From positions 1 through 64,000 of the forward strand of contig NZ_JACDIT010000002.1 in NCBI RefSeq assembly GCF_013839445.1: a stretch of 64,000 bases of DNA, read 5' to 3'. The stretch is from Chthonobacter albigriseus (lineage in GTDB: Bacteria; Pseudomonadota; Alphaproteobacteria; Rhizobiales; Pleomorphomonadaceae). Both the position numbers and the translations under genes were made by a program. The notes beneath the pieces are model-generated. The model saw nothing but the letters and a program-made list of their open reading frames with translations. It was not told where the DNA came from and did not search any database. Shown one piece after another: positions 30,308 through 40,512 of the stretch. Positions within the stretch are counted from its first letter, which is position 1; each line of letters begins with the position of its first letter.

Positions 30308-31726
30308 ATGTCAAAGCCTGTCGTCACGCGTTTTGCGCCTTCCCCGACCGGATTTCTTCACATCGGCGGCGGACGGACTGCGCTGTTCAATTGGCTCTAC
30401 GCGAAGCGGCACGGCGGCACGATGCTGCTGCGGATCGAGGACACGGATCGCGAGCGTTCGACCGACGCGGCGGTGGCCGCCATCATCGACGGTCTGACGT
30501 GGCTCGGTCTGACCTGGACGGGAGACCCGATCTCGCAGTTCGAGCGCGCCGGGCGCCATGCCGAGGTGGCGCGTTCGTTGGTAGACGCCGGGAAGGCCTA
30601 CTATTGCTTCTGCACGGCGCAGGAACTCGACGAGATGCGCGAGACTGCGAAGGCCGAAGGCCGCCCGCCGCGCTACGACGGGCGCTGGCGCGACCGCGAT
30701 CCCGCCGAAGCTCCTCCCGGCGTGAAGCCCACCATCCGGATCAAGGCGCCGCTCGACGGCGAGACGGTGGTGAACGACCAGGTGCAGGGCCGGGTTGTGT
30801 TTCCCAACAAGGACCTGGATGATTTCATCATCCTGCGCTCGGACGGCACGCCGACCTACATGCATGCCGTGGTCGTGGACGACCACGACATGGGGGTGAC
30901 CCACATCATCCGCGGCGACGATCACCTGACCAACACCGCGCGGCAGCAGATCATCTATTCGGCGCTCGGCTGGGAGGTGCCCGTAATGGCACATATCCCG
31001 CTGATTCACGGTGCGGACGGCGCGAAGCTTTCCAAGCGGCACGGTGCTCTGGGCGTCGACGCCTACCGCGCTATGGGCTACCTGCCCGCGGCCCTACGCA
31101 ACTACCTCGTCCGGCTCGGCTGGGCGCACGGCGACGCGGAGATCCTGTCGACGGAGGAGATGATCGCTCTGTTCGACCTAGAGGGCATCGGCCGGTCCCC
31201 GTCCCGCTTCGACTTCGCGAAACTGGAGAACCTCAACGGGCACTACATCCGCCACACGGACGACGCCGAACTGCTGACGCATCTGGAGATCCTGCTCGAC
31301 CACATTCCCAGCGGGCCGGCGCTGAAGGCCAAACTGGACGAGGCGATGCGGGCGCGGCTCGTGGCGGCGATGCCCGGGCTGAAGGAGCGCGCAAAGACGC
31401 TGCTGGAGCTTCTCGACGGGGCGCAGTTCCTGTTCGCCGAGCGTCCGCTGCAGCCCGACGAGAAGGCCGGGCAGCTGCTCGACGATGCCGGTCGGGCGGC
31501 GCTCAGCGCCCTGCTGCCGCTGCTCGGCGATCTCCAGGACTGGACCGCGTCGAGCACGGAGGCCGCTGTCCGAGCCTACGCGGAGGCGGCCGGCCTGAAG
31601 CTCGGCAAGGTAGCGCAGCCGCTTCGCGCAGCCTTGACGGGGCGCAGCACCTCCCCGCCGATCTTCGACGTGCTTGCGGTTCTTGGCCGCGACGAGGCAT
31701 TGGCCCGGATCAGGGACGCCGTTTAA
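30308..31726 (+). CDS. gltX: Glutamate-tRNA ligase
   Basis: GluRS charges tRNA-Glu. The 472-residue class I synthetase has the HIGH-type motif H18-IGG in [29 protein letters not shown], and KLSKRHG (about 240-246) as the KMSKS loop, then the helical anticodon-binding domain. ATG 30308 matches the family opening ([14 protein letters not shown]). Alphaproteobacteria often carry two gltX copies; the position next to gltA is that of the standard one. Confidence 0.96.
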   Translation: MSKPVVTRFAPSPTGFLHIGGGRTALFNWLYAKRHGGTMLLRIEDTDRERSTDAAVAAIIDGLTWLGLTWTGDPISQFERAGRHAEVARSLVDAGKAYYCFCTAQELDEMRETAKAEGRPPRYDGRWRDRDPAEAPPGVKPTIRIKAPLDGETVVNDQVQGRVVFPNKDLDDFIILRSDGTPTYMHAVVVDDHDMGVTHIIRGDDHLTNTARQQIIYSALGWEVPVMAHIPLIHGADGAKLSKRHGALGVDAYRAMGYLPAALRNYLVRLGWAHGDAEILSTEEMIALFDLEGIGRSPSRFDFAKLENLNGHYIRHTDDAELLTHLEILLDHIPSGPALKAKLDEAMRARLVAAMPGLKERAKTLLELLDGAQFLFAERPLQPDEKAGQLLDDAGRAALSALLPLLGDLQDWTASSTEAAVRAYAEAAGLKLGKVAQPLRAALTGRSTSPPIFDVLAVLGRDEALARIRDAV

Positions 31727-32106
31727 GCGGACTGGCGGGGTCACGCGCCAGAGACGGAGCTTCGCGGACAACGCAGCCCGGTTCACGTGGACGGAAGGCG
31801 GATCCGCTGCTGCCGATGTGTATCGCAGTGCGAAAGGCCGGCTGTTCACGCGGCCGGCCCGACATCTGGCATTGAATACTGAAATACCGCAGGCGGATAA
31901 CGTCGAGGAGAGGAACGAAACGGTTCCTCCCCGACAAAGGGCCTAGCTCCAATTCACGTCCCTGTTCTTGCCGCATTCGGTTTTTTCCGCTACGCACAAC
32001 GGCAGGCTTTCCCCGGCGGAAAACAGCTACTTCCCTTTACGTAAAGGGTATTCAGCTCCCTCCGCCCAACGTGGGTCCCGCCCACGCCTCCTGGAGGTCA
32101 GACTTT
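31727..32106. other. 380-base intergenic region gltX - gltA
   Basis: No protein gene seen. It holds a GC hairpin GGCCGGC (31836-31842) / GCCGGCC (31853-31859) that could end gltX without a T-run. A hairpin AGGAAC/GGTTCCT region (about 31911-31929) is followed by CCTCCCC. A short CCG-CATT-CGG stem at 31971-31980 is followed by six T (31981-31986). A 16-base palindrome lies close to gltA (listed separately). A small RNA or a long gltA leader is possible. Confidence 0.5.
32033..32048. promoter_or_regulatory. Perfect 16-base palindrome upstream of gltA
   Basis: CCCTTTAC joined to GTAAAGGG, centred 66 bases upstream of the gltA ATG. It has the form of an operator for a dimeric regulator; I do not recognise the regulator. 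Confidence 0.55.
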
Positions 32107-33399
32107 ATGAGCGACACCAAAGCCCTCCTCACGATCGGCGGCCAGAGCCATGAGTTCCCGGTGAAATCGGGTTCGGTCGGCCCTGATGTGATCGACATTT
32201 CGTCGCTTTACGCCAAGACCGGGGCCTTCACCTACGATCCGGGCTTCACCTCGACCGCGTCCTGCGACAGCAAGATCACCTACATCGACGGCGACAAGGG
32301 CGTCCTGCTCTACCGCGGGTATCCGATCGAGCAACTGGCCGAAAACGGCGACTTCCTGGAAACCTGCTACCTGCTTCTCTACGGCGACCTGCCGACGAAG
32401 GCGCAGAAGGCCGACTTCGACATGCGCGTGACCCGCCACACGATGGTGCACGAGCAGATGTCGCGGTTCTTCTCCGGCTTCCGCCGCGACGCGCACCCGA
32501 TGGCGGTCATGGTGGGCGTGGTAGGCGCGCTGGCTGCGTTCTACCACGACTCGACCGACATCTCCGATCCGCACCAGCGGATGGTCGCTTCGCTGCGCAT
32601 GATCGCCAAGATGCCGACGATCGCGGCGATGGCCTACAAGTACTCCATCGGCCAGCCGTTCGTTTATCCGCGCAACAGCCTCGACTACTCCTCGAATTTC
32701 CTCAACATGTGCTTCTCGGTGCCGTGCGAGGACTATACGGTGAACCCCGTCCTGGCGCGCGCCATGGACCGGATCTTCACCCTGCACGCGGATCACGAGC
32801 AGAACGCGTCGACGTCGACGGTGCGGCTCGCAGGCTCTTCCGGCGCCAACCCGTTCGCCTGCATCGCCGCCGGCATCGCCTGCCTGTGGGGCCCCGCGCA
32901 CGGCGGCGCCAACGAGGCGGCGTTGAACATGCTGGCGGAGATCGGCACGCCGGACCGCATTCCGGAGTATATCCGCCGGGCCAAGGACAAGAACGACCCG
33001 TTCCGCCTGATGGGCTTCGGTCATCGCGTCTACAAGAACTACGATCCGCGCGCCCGTATCATGCAGCGCACCACCCACGAGGTGCTGCGCGAGGTCGGCC
33101 ACCAGGACGATCCGCTGCTGCACGTGGCGATGGAACTGGAGAAGATCGCGCTCAGCGACGAGTACTTCGTGGAAAAGAAGCTCTATCCGAACATCGACTT
33201 CTATTCCGGCATCACGCTGCGCGCGCTCGGTTTCCCCACCACCATGTTCACCGTTCTGTTCGCGCTGGCACGGACCGTCGGCTGGATCGCCCAGTGGAAG
33301 GAAATGATCGAGGATCCTGGCCAGCGTATCGGCCGGCCCCGCCAGCTCTATTCCGGCGCACCGTCGCGCGACTACGTGCCGATCGAGAACCGCCGCTGA
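32107..33399 (+). CDS. gltA: Citrate synthase
   Basis: Citrate synthase condenses oxaloacetate and acetyl-CoA at the entry of the TCA cycle. The 430-residue protein is of the long, NADH-sensitive hexameric class (N-terminal domain with [20 protein letters not shown]). Catalytic segments are [27 protein letters not shown] and [25 protein letters not shown] 32107 is preceded by GGAGG at 8 bases. A strong intrinsic terminator follows. Confidence 0.98.
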   Translation: MSDTKALLTIGGQSHEFPVKSGSVGPDVIDISSLYAKTGAFTYDPGFTSTASCDSKITYIDGDKGVLLYRGYPIEQLAENGDFLETCYLLLYGDLPTKAQKADFDMRVTRHTMVHEQMSRFFSGFRRDAHPMAVMVGVVGALAAFYHDSTDISDPHQRMVASLRMIAKMPTIAAMAYKYSIGQPFVYPRNSLDYSSNFLNMCFSVPCEDYTVNPVLARAMDRIFTLHADHEQNASTSTVRLAGSSGANPFACIAAGIACLWGPAHGGANEAALNMLAEIGTPDRIPEYIRRAKDKNDPFRLMGFGHRVYKNYDPRARIMQRTTHEVLREVGHQDDPLLHVAMELEKIALSDEYFVEKKLYPNIDFYSGITLRALGFPTTMFTVLFALARTVGWIAQWKEMIEDPGQRIGRPRQLYSGAPSRDYVPIENRR

Positions 33400-33426
33400 T
33401 CCTGCGCGATCTTCGGACCTGAACGA

Positions 33427-33453
33427 GCCGGGCCTTTCGGGGCCCGGCTTTTT
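33427..33453 (+). terminator. Intrinsic terminator of gltA
   Basis: GCCGGGCC (33427-33434), loop of six, GGCCCGGC (33441-33448), then TTTTT (33449-33453). It starts 28 bases after the gltA stop. Confidence 0.92.
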
Positions 33454-33463
33454 CGTCGGCCGA

Positions 33464-34654
33464 TCAGGCCCGTCGGCGGGCCGTCGCGAGAACCACTTCG
33501 GCTGCGGTGTCAGCGGAACTGCGTCCACCCGGCAGCTGCATCAGCGACCAGAGCCGCTCTAACGCGATGACCTGGCGCGCGCGATCGGGAGTCCCGGAGA
33601 GCAGGCCGGCGACGGCGGGTGCGAGGCGATCCGGCGTCACCTCGTCGTCCAGGTGCTCCGGAATCGCCTTTTCGCCGAGGATGATGTTGGGCAGCACCAT
33701 GGACGTGAACCGCGCTCCGGGCATACGCAGGAGAAGCGGCTTGGCCAGCCGGAAAAGCGCATCCAGCCGATAAGCGACCACCATGGGAACACCCGCGAGG
33801 GCAAGTTCGAGCGTCACTGTTCCAGAGGCGGCGAGCGCGGCGTGTGCTCTTCGGAAGGCGGCGAACTTGGCGGCTTCACCGGTGATGATCGCGGGCTTGA
33901 CGGCCCAGTCAGCCGTTTCCGTCGCGATCCGTTCGGCGTGGCGCTCGACGGCCGGCAGCACCAATTCGAAGCGGTGGCCGGTCGCCTGCAATCGGCCGAC
34001 GGTCTCGCCGAACACGGCAAGCAGCCGGGTGATCTCGCTGTTGCGACTTCCGGGCAGCACCAGCAGCGTCGGGACCGCGCCTGCGGCAAGCGCCGGGCGC
34101 TCGCCGGCGGCGGGCTGCAGGAGCTCCGGACGGTCGACCAGGGGATGACCGACATAGGTCGTCGGGGGGCCGCCCAACTGCCGATGGACCTCGGGTTCGA
34201 ACGGGAGGATGGCGAGGAGGTGATCGAAATAGCGGGCCATCTTGGCAGCCCTGCCCGGCCGCCAGACCCACACGGATGGCGAGACATAGTCGACAATCGG
34301 AATGCCGGGACGTGCCTTGCGAATACGCTTGGCGACCTGATGGGTGAAGTCGGGGCTGTCGATGATGATGACGACGTCCGGGTCCGCCTCGAGGGCAGCA
34401 TCGACGGTCTGGTAGACGCGCCGGACGATGGTCGGCAGGCGCGCGATTACCGGGCCGAACCCCATCACGGCGATGTCGTGCAGCGGGAAGATGCTCCGCA
34501 GGGAGAGCGCTTCCATCCGCGACCCGGCGGTTCCGGTGAATGTGACCGCGCCACCGGTTCGCCGGATCAAGGCCTCCATCAGCCGGGCGCCCAACTGATC
34601 ACCGGATTCCTCGCCCACCACCATGAACACGCGCAGCGGCCCAGCGGCCGTCAT
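33464..34654 (-). CDS. lpxB: Lipid-A-disaccharide synthase LpxB
   Basis: LpxB joins UDP-2,3-diacylglucosamine and lipid X into the lipid A disaccharide at the inner membrane. The 396-residue protein opens MVVGEESGDQLGARLM, has IIDSPDFTHQVAKRIR, YVSPSVWVWRPGRAAKM, LPFEPEVHRQLG and LLVLPGSRNSEI, and ends in the acceptor-binding domain (AASGTVTLELALAGVPMVVAYR). Its start overlaps the lpxI stop (ATGA). Last gene of the lpxD-fabZ-lpxA-lpxI-lpxB run. Confidence 0.97.
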   Translation of the reverse strand: MTAAGPLRVFMVVGEESGDQLGARLMEALIRRTGGAVTFTGTAGSRMEALSLRSIFPLHDIAVMGFGPVIARLPTIVRRVYQTVDAALEADPDVVIIIDSPDFTHQVAKRIRKARPGIPIVDYVSPSVWVWRPGRAAKMARYFDHLLAILPFEPEVHRQLGGPPTTYVGHPLVDRPELLQPAAGERPALAAGAVPTLLVLPGSRNSEITRLLAVFGETVGRLQATGHRFELVLPAVERHAERIATETADWAVKPAIITGEAAKFAAFRRAHAALAASGTVTLELALAGVPMVVAYRLDALFRLAKPLLLRMPGARFTSMVLPNIILGEKAIPEHLDDEVTPDRLAPAVAGLLSGTPDRARQVIALERLWSLMQLPGGRSSADTAAEVVLATARRRA

Positions 34655-35547
34655 GGCACATCCTCAGCGACGGGCGCGACGGACGCCGGGTCCAGCCGTT
34701 CGGAAACCAGGAAAAGCTTGGCCTTGTCGGCGGCCGCGATGGTCTCGGCCCGGTCGACGATCATGACGCGGCCGGTTTCCACGGCGAGGCCCGCAAGCCC
34801 CGCTGCCGCGACCGCCTGGACGGTGCGCGGGCCGATCGTCGGCATATCGACCCGAAGGTCCTGTTGCGGTTTGGCAGCCTTCACCAGCACGCCTTCGCGA
34901 CCGGACCACTTGAGGCGGCCGCGGGCCCTCAGGTCGGCGATGCGGGCGATCAGCTCGTCGGTGCCTTCGACGCCCTCAACGCCGACCACGCGCCCGTTCA
35001 GCGCGACGACGGCTTGGCCGATATCGAGCGTGCCGAGAACGCGGGCGGCCTCGAAGCCCTTGGCCACATCGAGCGATTGCGCAGCGGTCGGCCTGACTTG
35101 CCCGAGCTGGCCGACGTCGGCAACGAGGAGTGGCGCGACCTCGTGCGCTCCGACGACGGTGTAGCCGCGATCCTCGAAGAAGCGGACGACCCCGCGCAGG
35201 ACGGTGTCGTCGCCGCCCACCATCAGGGAGAGGATCTTGGGCAGGCTGAGCACCGCGCCGAGGTCCACACGGATGGAGGTGAAGTCGGGCCGAGTCACGG
35301 AGCCGCAGATGACGAGGTCGCCGACCTTTTCGCGGACCATGAGATCGAACAGACGGCCGATCTCGCCCCAGCGGATCCAGTGATGCGGATAGGATTCGAC
35401 AGACGGGCTGGCCTCACCGCGGATGGCGAAGACCACGACGGGACGCCCCGCCTCCGCAGCGGCATCAGCGACCGTGACGGGGACTGCGCCGCCGCCGGCG
35501 ATGATGCCCAAGGTGGGCCGCGAAGGATCCAACGGCGCCGACGTCAT
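34651..35547 (-). CDS. lpxI: UDP-2,3-diacylglucosamine pyrophosphatase LpxI
   Basis: LpxI cleaves UDP-2,3-diacylglucosamine to lipid X; alphaproteobacteria use it in place of LpxH. The 298-residue DUF1009-type protein shows LGIIAGGGAVPVTVADAA at the start, ICGSVTRPDF, GGDDTVLRGVVRFFEDRGY and DMPTIGPRTVQAVAAAGLAGLAVE. Start ATG 35545-35547 overlaps the lpxA stop. Its position between lpxA and lpxB matches its pathway step. Confidence 0.95.
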   Translation of the reverse strand: MTSAPLDPSRPTLGIIAGGGAVPVTVADAAAEAGRPVVVFAIRGEASPSVESYPHHWIRWGEIGRLFDLMVREKVGDLVICGSVTRPDFTSIRVDLGAVLSLPKILSLMVGGDDTVLRGVVRFFEDRGYTVVGAHEVAPLLVADVGQLGQVRPTAAQSLDVAKGFEAARVLGTLDIGQAVVALNGRVVGVEGVEGTDELIARIADLRARGRLKWSGREGVLVKAAKPQQDLRVDMPTIGPRTVQAVAAAGLAGLAVETGRVMIVDRAETIAAADKAKLFLVSERLDPASVAPVAEDVP

Positions 35548-36350
35548 CAGTCGTCCTGGTCCTTTCCGCGCGGGGTGCAGATGGCCCGGTCTCCTCCTTC
35601 CCGGATGAAGGCGACCATGCGGTCGACGAGAAGCGAGCCGCCGAAGGTTTCCGCCACGCGGTCGACGCGCTGCTTGAGCGGCTCGTCGCCTTCGAACAGC
35701 GCCTTGTAGGCAGCGCGGAGGGCGTGGACATCCTCGCGCGGGAAGTTGGCGCGGCGCAGGCCCACCAGATTGAGGCCGCCGAGCTGGGCGCGGTTGCCGA
35801 TCACCGTGCCATACGGGATCACGTCGTTCTCGACGCCGGACATGCCGCCGACGAAGGCGCCCTCGCCGATGCGCACCCACTGGTGAACCGCGGAGAGGCC
35901 GCCGAGGATGGCGTTGTCGGCGATACGGACATGGCCGCCGAGCGTGACGTTGTTCACCAGGATGACGTTGTTGCCGACGATGCAGTCGTGCGCGACATGG
36001 GATCCGACCATCAGGAGGCAACGATCGCCGACCTTGGTCAGCATGCCGCCGCCCTCGGTCCCTGTGTTGAGGGTCACGTTCTCGCGGATTACGGTGTCGC
36101 TGCCGATCTCCAGGCGGCTCGGCTCGCCGCGGTACTTCAAGTCCTGCGGGGCGGTGCCGACACTGGCGAAGGGGAAGACCTTTGTGCGCGCGCCGACGGT
36201 GGTGCGTCCCTCCACCACCACGTGGCTGTGCAGGACGACGCCGTCGGCGAGTTCGACGTCCGGACCGACGACGCAGAAGGGGCCGATGGTGACGCCCTCG
36301 CCGATACGGGCCGCGCTATCGACCAGAGCCGTCGCGTGGATATTCGACAT
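35547..36350 (-). CDS. lpxA: UDP-N-acetylglucosamine acyltransferase LpxA
   Basis: LpxA moves a 3-hydroxyacyl chain from ACP to UDP-GlcNAc, the first lipid A step. The 267-residue protein is a left-handed beta helix of hexapeptide repeats (residues 1 to about 185). It has H118 and H121 in GSHVAHDCIVG, equivalent to E. coli H122 and the catalytic H125, and an alpha-helical C-terminus (FPREDVHALRAAYKALFEG). ATG 36350 gives the family opening SNIHATALVD with GGAGGG just upstream. Confidence 0.97.
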   Translation of the reverse strand: MSNIHATALVDSAARIGEGVTIGPFCVVGPDVELADGVVLHSHVVVEGRTTVGARTKVFPFASVGTAPQDLKYRGEPSRLEIGSDTVIRENVTLNTGTEGGGMLTKVGDRCLLMVGSHVAHDCIVGNNVILVNNVTLGGHVRIADNAILGGLSAVHQWVRIGEGAFVGGMSGVENDVIPYGTVIGNRAQLGGLNLVGLRRANFPREDVHALRAAYKALFEGDEPLKQRVDRVAETFGGSLLVDRMVAFIREGGDRAICTPRGKDQDD

Positions 36351-36388
36351 GTTCCCTCCGCCCACCTCGGATGCCGAGATCGCGACCA

Positions 36389-36868
36389 TCAATCGACCAG
36401 CATGGCGCTGAGTTCGGCTTCCGCCACCTTGACGCCGTCCACCTTCGCCTCGGCACCGAACCACCACATGTTGGCACGCTGCTTCAGCTTGCGGACGTGA
36501 TACTCGAGCACGTCGCCGGGCACGACAGGCCGGCGGAACTTCACCTTGTCGATCGTCATGAAGTAGACGAGCCGCGGGCGGCGCTCCGTTTCGCGGGAGG
36601 CGACGCAAATGGCGCCGGCAGTCTGGGCCATGCCCTCGATCATCAGGACGCCCGGCATGACGGGCTGAAGCGGGAAGTGGCCCTGGAACTGCGGCTCGTT
36701 CATGGTCACATTCTTGATGCCGACGCCCGACTCGTCACCGTCGATCTCAATGATCTTGTCGACCAGCAGGAAGGGATAGCGGTGCGGGAGGACCTCCAGC
36801 AGCCGCATGATGTCGAGCGAGTTCAAGGTCTTCGGCGCGCCGCCGCCCGGTGCTGGACTGTCACTCAC
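36389..36868 (-). CDS. fabZ: 3-hydroxyacyl-[acyl-carrier-protein] dehydratase FabZ
   Basis: FabZ dehydrates 3-hydroxyacyl-ACP in FAS II and competes with LpxA and LpxD for substrate. The 159-residue hot-dog protein has the catalytic H64 in [14 protein letters not shown] and E78 in MIEGMAQ. The GTG start at 36868 overlaps the lpxD TGA (GTGA), implying coupling; an upstream ATG would add 19 residues inside lpxD. Confidence 0.95.
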   Translation of the reverse strand: MSDSPAPGGGAPKTLNSLDIMRLLEVLPHRYPFLLVDKIIEIDGDESGVGIKNVTMNEPQFQGHFPLQPVMPGVLMIEGMAQTAGAICVASRETERRPRLVYFMTIDKVKFRRPVVPGDVLEYHVRKLKQRANMWWFGAEAKVDGVKVAEAELSAMLVD

Positions 36869-37914
36869 GGTTCGTTGCCTCCACCGAGTGCGAGTTTCTT
36901 CAAGATGGCGTTCTCCTTGATCCACTGCCGAACCGGGCGAGCGGGGTAGCCGCCCATCCTGGCGCCGGGGGGAACGTCGTCCTTGACGCTGGAGGCGCCC
37001 GCAACCTGCGCGCCGGCGCCGACCTTAATGTGCCCGGCCAGTCCGGCCTGGCCGCCGAGAGCGACGAAATCGCCGAGCGTGGTCGACCCGGAAATGCCGA
37101 CCTGAGCCACGATCACGCAGTGTCGACCGATGACCACGTTGTGGCCGATCTGGACCTGGTTGTCGATCTTGGTACCCTCGCCGACGATGGTGTCGCGGTT
37201 GGAGCCACGGTCGATGGTGGTGTTGGCGCCGATCTCCACGTCGTCCTGAATGACGACGCGACCGATCTGCGGCACCTTCAGGTGACCCTTCGGCCCCATC
37301 GCGAAGCCAAACCCATCCTGGCCGATGCGGACGCCGGCGTGGACGATGACGCGGTTGCCGACGAGAGCGTGCGTGATCGTCGCGCCGGGACCGATGTATC
37401 CGTCCCGGCCGAAGCGGACGCCCCGGCCGACCACGGCGCCCGCGCAGACGACCGTGCCGCGGCCGATCTCGGCGCCCGCGCCGATCGAGGCGCCGGACTC
37501 CACCGTCACATCGGCCTCAAGTCTCGCCTCGGGATGAATGAAGGCAGCAGCCGATATGCCCACCTCGCCGGTGACGCCCTCCGGCCTGACGGCTTCGGGG
37601 AAAAGCGCCTGCATGACCTGGGCGATCGCCCGATAAGGTGAGGCCGAGGCGATGACGGCCAGGCCTGGGGGGGCGGCAGACACGTACTTATCCGCGCAGA
37701 TCGCGGCAGATGCGGATGTGGTCCGGAATTGCGGAAGATAATGCGGGTTGTCCAGAAAGGTGAGTTCGCCGGCACCCGCCTCGTCGAGAGGCGCGATCCG
37801 GCTGAGCACCATGGCGGGTTCACCGGACAGGATCGTCCCGCCGGAGATACGGGCGGCGTCCTCCAGTGTCAACGACCGGACGGGCCGGAAGAAGACGGGA
37901 TCACTCATTTCCAT
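36865..37914 (-). CDS. lpxD: UDP-3-O-(3-hydroxyacyl)glucosamine N-acyltransferase LpxD
   Basis: LpxD adds the second 3-hydroxyacyl chain in lipid A synthesis. The 349-residue protein has the uridine-binding N-terminal domain (about 1-105; [20 protein letters not shown]), then hexapeptide repeats with the active-site region [18 protein letters not shown], and a C-terminal helix ending [10 protein letters not shown]. It is 124 bases downstream of bamA, with the bamA hairpin between them. Confidence 0.97.
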   Translation of the reverse strand: MEMSDPVFFRPVRSLTLEDAARISGGTILSGEPAMVLSRIAPLDEAGAGELTFLDNPHYLPQFRTTSASAAICADKYVSAAPPGLAVIASASPYRAIAQVMQALFPEAVRPEGVTGEVGISAAAFIHPEARLEADVTVESGASIGAGAEIGRGTVVCAGAVVGRGVRFGRDGYIGPGATITHALVGNRVIVHAGVRIGQDGFGFAMGPKGHLKVPQIGRVVIQDDVEIGANTTIDRGSNRDTIVGEGTKIDNQVQIGHNVVIGRHCVIVAQVGISGSTTLGDFVALGGQAGLAGHIKVGAGAQVAGASSVKDDVPPGARMGGYPARPVRQWIKENAILKKLALGGGNEP

Positions 37915-37980
37915 GTCTCACTTCGGATCGCCTCGACGGAGGCGCTGTCCGCGATTGTCTGCCGCTCACGACCACCCCAT

Positions 37981-38015
37981 AGACGAAACGGCCGCCGCGG
38001 TGAAGCGGCGGCCGT
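37981..38015 (-). terminator. Hairpin terminator after bamA
   Basis: A perfect 11-base stem, ACGGCCGCCGC (37988-37998) with GCGGCGGCCGT (38005-38015) and a six-base loop, is followed on the - strand by TTTCGTCT. It begins 24 bases after the bamA stop and could reduce read-through into lpxD. Confidence 0.7.
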
Positions 38016-38038
38016 GCGATTGTTCAGGCACTGTGTCC

Positions 38039-40360
38039 TCAGAAGCGGGTGCCGCCGGAGAACCGGAAGAACTGCGTCTCGTCCGCATCGCCCTTGGATA
38101 CCGGCAGCGCGAAGTCCGCGCGGAGCAGGCCGAAGGGCGACTGCCAGAGAAGGCCGAGGCCGACCGAGGCGCGGATGGTGGCATCGTCGCCGTAGACCGA
38201 CGGGCTGCCGGCGTTGGAGTCGACGCCCCAGGCCGTTCCGGCGTCTGCGAAGAGCGAGCCGTAGAAGCCGAACTCCTCGGGGATCACCGGGAGCGGGAAG
38301 ATGGTTTCCGCCGTCGCCGCCGCATAGAACTGGCTGCCGAGGAGGTAGCCGGTGTTGCGGTCGCGGGCGCCGATGCCTTCGGAGTCGAAACCGCGGATCG
38401 TCTCCCCGCCAAGGCGGAAGTGGTCGAGGTAGCGCAGATCCTGGCCGATGCCCATGACGTGGCCGGCCTTGACGCCCAGTCGACCGATCAGGCCCCAATC
38501 CGCAGAGAGTTCGCGGTAGTAGTCGGCTTTTGCGGTGGTGCGCAGGAAGCTCACGTCGCCACCGACGCCGGCGAATTCCTGCGAGAACTGGGCGTAGATG
38601 CCTTCCCGCGGGAACAACTTGTTGTCGATGGTGTCGTAGGTCAGCGAGTAGCTGATCGAGGAGACCAGCGTGTCGCCCTCGTCGACCAGCGAGGTGTAGT
38701 CAGCCCCGACGTTGGCGATCTCCTGCTGGTAGATCGAGTACTTCAGGCCGAGCGTGGTGTCCTCGGCAACCGGGATGCCGAAGCGGATGGCGCCGCCGGT
38801 CAGCGTCTCGTCGTAGGGATGGATCGCGCCGCTGCCGTCGTTGTAGTCGCGCTTGTAGGCGTCGAACCCGGCCGAGAGACGACGATCCAGGAAGAAGGGC
38901 TCGGTGAAGGAGAGCTCGTAGGTCTCCGCTTCGGTGCCCCGGCCGATGGCGGCCCGGACGTACTGGCCGCGACCGAGGAAGTTCTTCTCGGAGATCGACA
39001 GTTCGGCGATGAAGCCGTTGTTGGTGGAGTAGCCGGCACCGACCGAGACTTCACCGGTCGCCTGATCCTCGACCTGGACGTTCACGATCACGCGGTCAGG
39101 CGAGGAGCCCGGCTCGCTGTAGATGCGGACGTTCTTGAAGTAGCCGAGGTTGCGCAAGCGCCGCTCGGCCTTCTCGATCAGGACCTGGTTGTAGGCGTCG
39201 CCTTCGGCAATGTCGAACTCGCGGCGGATGACGTAGTCGCGGGTGCGGGTGTTGCCGATGATGTTGATGCGCTCGATGTAGGCCCGGGTGCCCTCGTCGA
39301 CGAAATAGGTCACCGAGATGGTCCGGTTGTCGTAGTCGCGATCGCCACGCGGACGGACCTGAACGAAGGCGTAGCCTTTGGCGGCGACGGCGACCGTCAT
39401 GTCCTCGAGCGTCGATTCCACTTCCTTGGCGCTGTAGACGTTGCCCTTCACGGTGCTCGCGAGAGCCTGCAGATCCTCGGCGTTCACTTCCGTGAGCGTG
39501 GTCTCCACGTTGATGTCGCCGTAGGTGTACTGCTCGCCCTCCTCCACCGTGAAGGTGATGACGAAGGCGTTCTGCGTGCGGTCGAAGTCGGCCACTGCGG
39601 AGATGATGCGGAAGTCGGCGTAACCGTGGTTGTAGTAGAAGCGACGCAGCAATTCCTGATCCGCGTTGAGGCGGTCCGGATCATAGTTGTCGGTCGACCG
39701 CAGCCAGCCGAAAAGCCCGGATTCCTTGGTCTGGATCACGCTCTCCAGACGGCTGTCGGAGTAGGCGTTGTTGCCGACGAAGTTGATCGTGTTGACCTCG
39801 GTCCGCGGACCCTCGTTGATCTTGAAGACGAGGTCGACACGGTTCTGGCCCTGGTCGATGACCTGCGGCTCGACGGTCGCGTTGTAGCGGCCGGTTCGGC
39901 GGTAGAGCTCGACGATGCGCTGGGTGTCGGATTCAAGCTTGGCCTGGGTGAGCACCGAGCGGGGCTGCAGCTCGATCGTGGCACCGAGAATGTTGTCCTC
40001 GTGACGATCGTTGCCCTCGAAGTTGATGCGCATGATGACCGGATTCTCGACGACGGCCACCACCAGAGCGCCGCCGGAGCGGGTGATGCGGACATCGGAG
40101 AAGAGGCCAGTCGCGAAGAGCGCCTTGATCGACTCGTCGATGTCGGCGGCACCGAACTGGCGGCCCGGCTTGATGGTGAGGTAGGAGGTGACCGTCTCCG
40201 GCTCGACGCGTGTCGACCCGGTGACCGTGATCCTGTTCACGACGTCGGCATGAGCCAGCGACGCGCCGAAGCCCGGAATGTCGCCCCCGATCACTGGAAC
40301 CGCACCCACCAGTGCGGTCGCGACGGCAACGACTTTGATCCAGTTGAAGAATGAGCGCAT
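38039..40360 (-). CDS. bamA: Outer membrane protein assembly factor BamA
   Basis: BamA inserts beta-barrel proteins into the outer membrane. From ATG 40360 the 773-residue product has a signal peptide (about 1-38, ending SLAHA), five POTRA domains (about 39-440; the first begins VVNRITVTGSTRVEPETV), and a 16-strand barrel with the lid motif IRGFDSEGIGARDR and the C-terminal aromatic strand ending GGTRF. It is preceded by rseP and followed by lpxD, the usual cluster. Confidence 0.97.
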   Translation of the reverse strand: MRSFFNWIKVVAVATALVGAVPVIGGDIPGFGASLAHADVVNRITVTGSTRVEPETVTSYLTIKPGRQFGAADIDESIKALFATGLFSDVRITRSGGALVVAVVENPVIMRINFEGNDRHEDNILGATIELQPRSVLTQAKLESDTQRIVELYRRTGRYNATVEPQVIDQGQNRVDLVFKINEGPRTEVNTINFVGNNAYSDSRLESVIQTKESGLFGWLRSTDNYDPDRLNADQELLRRFYYNHGYADFRIISAVADFDRTQNAFVITFTVEEGEQYTYGDINVETTLTEVNAEDLQALASTVKGNVYSAKEVESTLEDMTVAVAAKGYAFVQVRPRGDRDYDNRTISVTYFVDEGTRAYIERINIIGNTRTRDYVIRREFDIAEGDAYNQVLIEKAERRLRNLGYFKNVRIYSEPGSSPDRVIVNVQVEDQATGEVSVGAGYSTNNGFIAELSISEKNFLGRGQYVRAAIGRGTEAETYELSFTEPFFLDRRLSAGFDAYKRDYNDGSGAIHPYDETLTGGAIRFGIPVAEDTTLGLKYSIYQQEIANVGADYTSLVDEGDTLVSSISYSLTYDTIDNKLFPREGIYAQFSQEFAGVGGDVSFLRTTAKADYYRELSADWGLIGRLGVKAGHVMGIGQDLRYLDHFRLGGETIRGFDSEGIGARDRNTGYLLGSQFYAAATAETIFPLPVIPEEFGFYGSLFADAGTAWGVDSNAGSPSVYGDDATIRASVGLGLLWQSPFGLLRADFALPVSKGDADETQFFRFSGGTRF

Positions 40361-40512
40361 GAGATACTCGAACCCGTTTCGCTGCCTGCTTCCGCGTCGG
40401 AACCGACGACAGAATCTCGACGTTCGTTTTTGTACAGCGTTCCAAGGGGCTTGCAAGCTGGCCAGACCGGCCGGAACCCTTTTTCGCGCCGCGTCGTGGC
40501 CGGTTGGCCACG

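Noticed and set aside
37748-40354. 868-codon open frame antisense to bamA and lpxD
   Set aside because: BamA and LpxD are certain; this frame has only Val/Asp/Gly low-complexity sequence.
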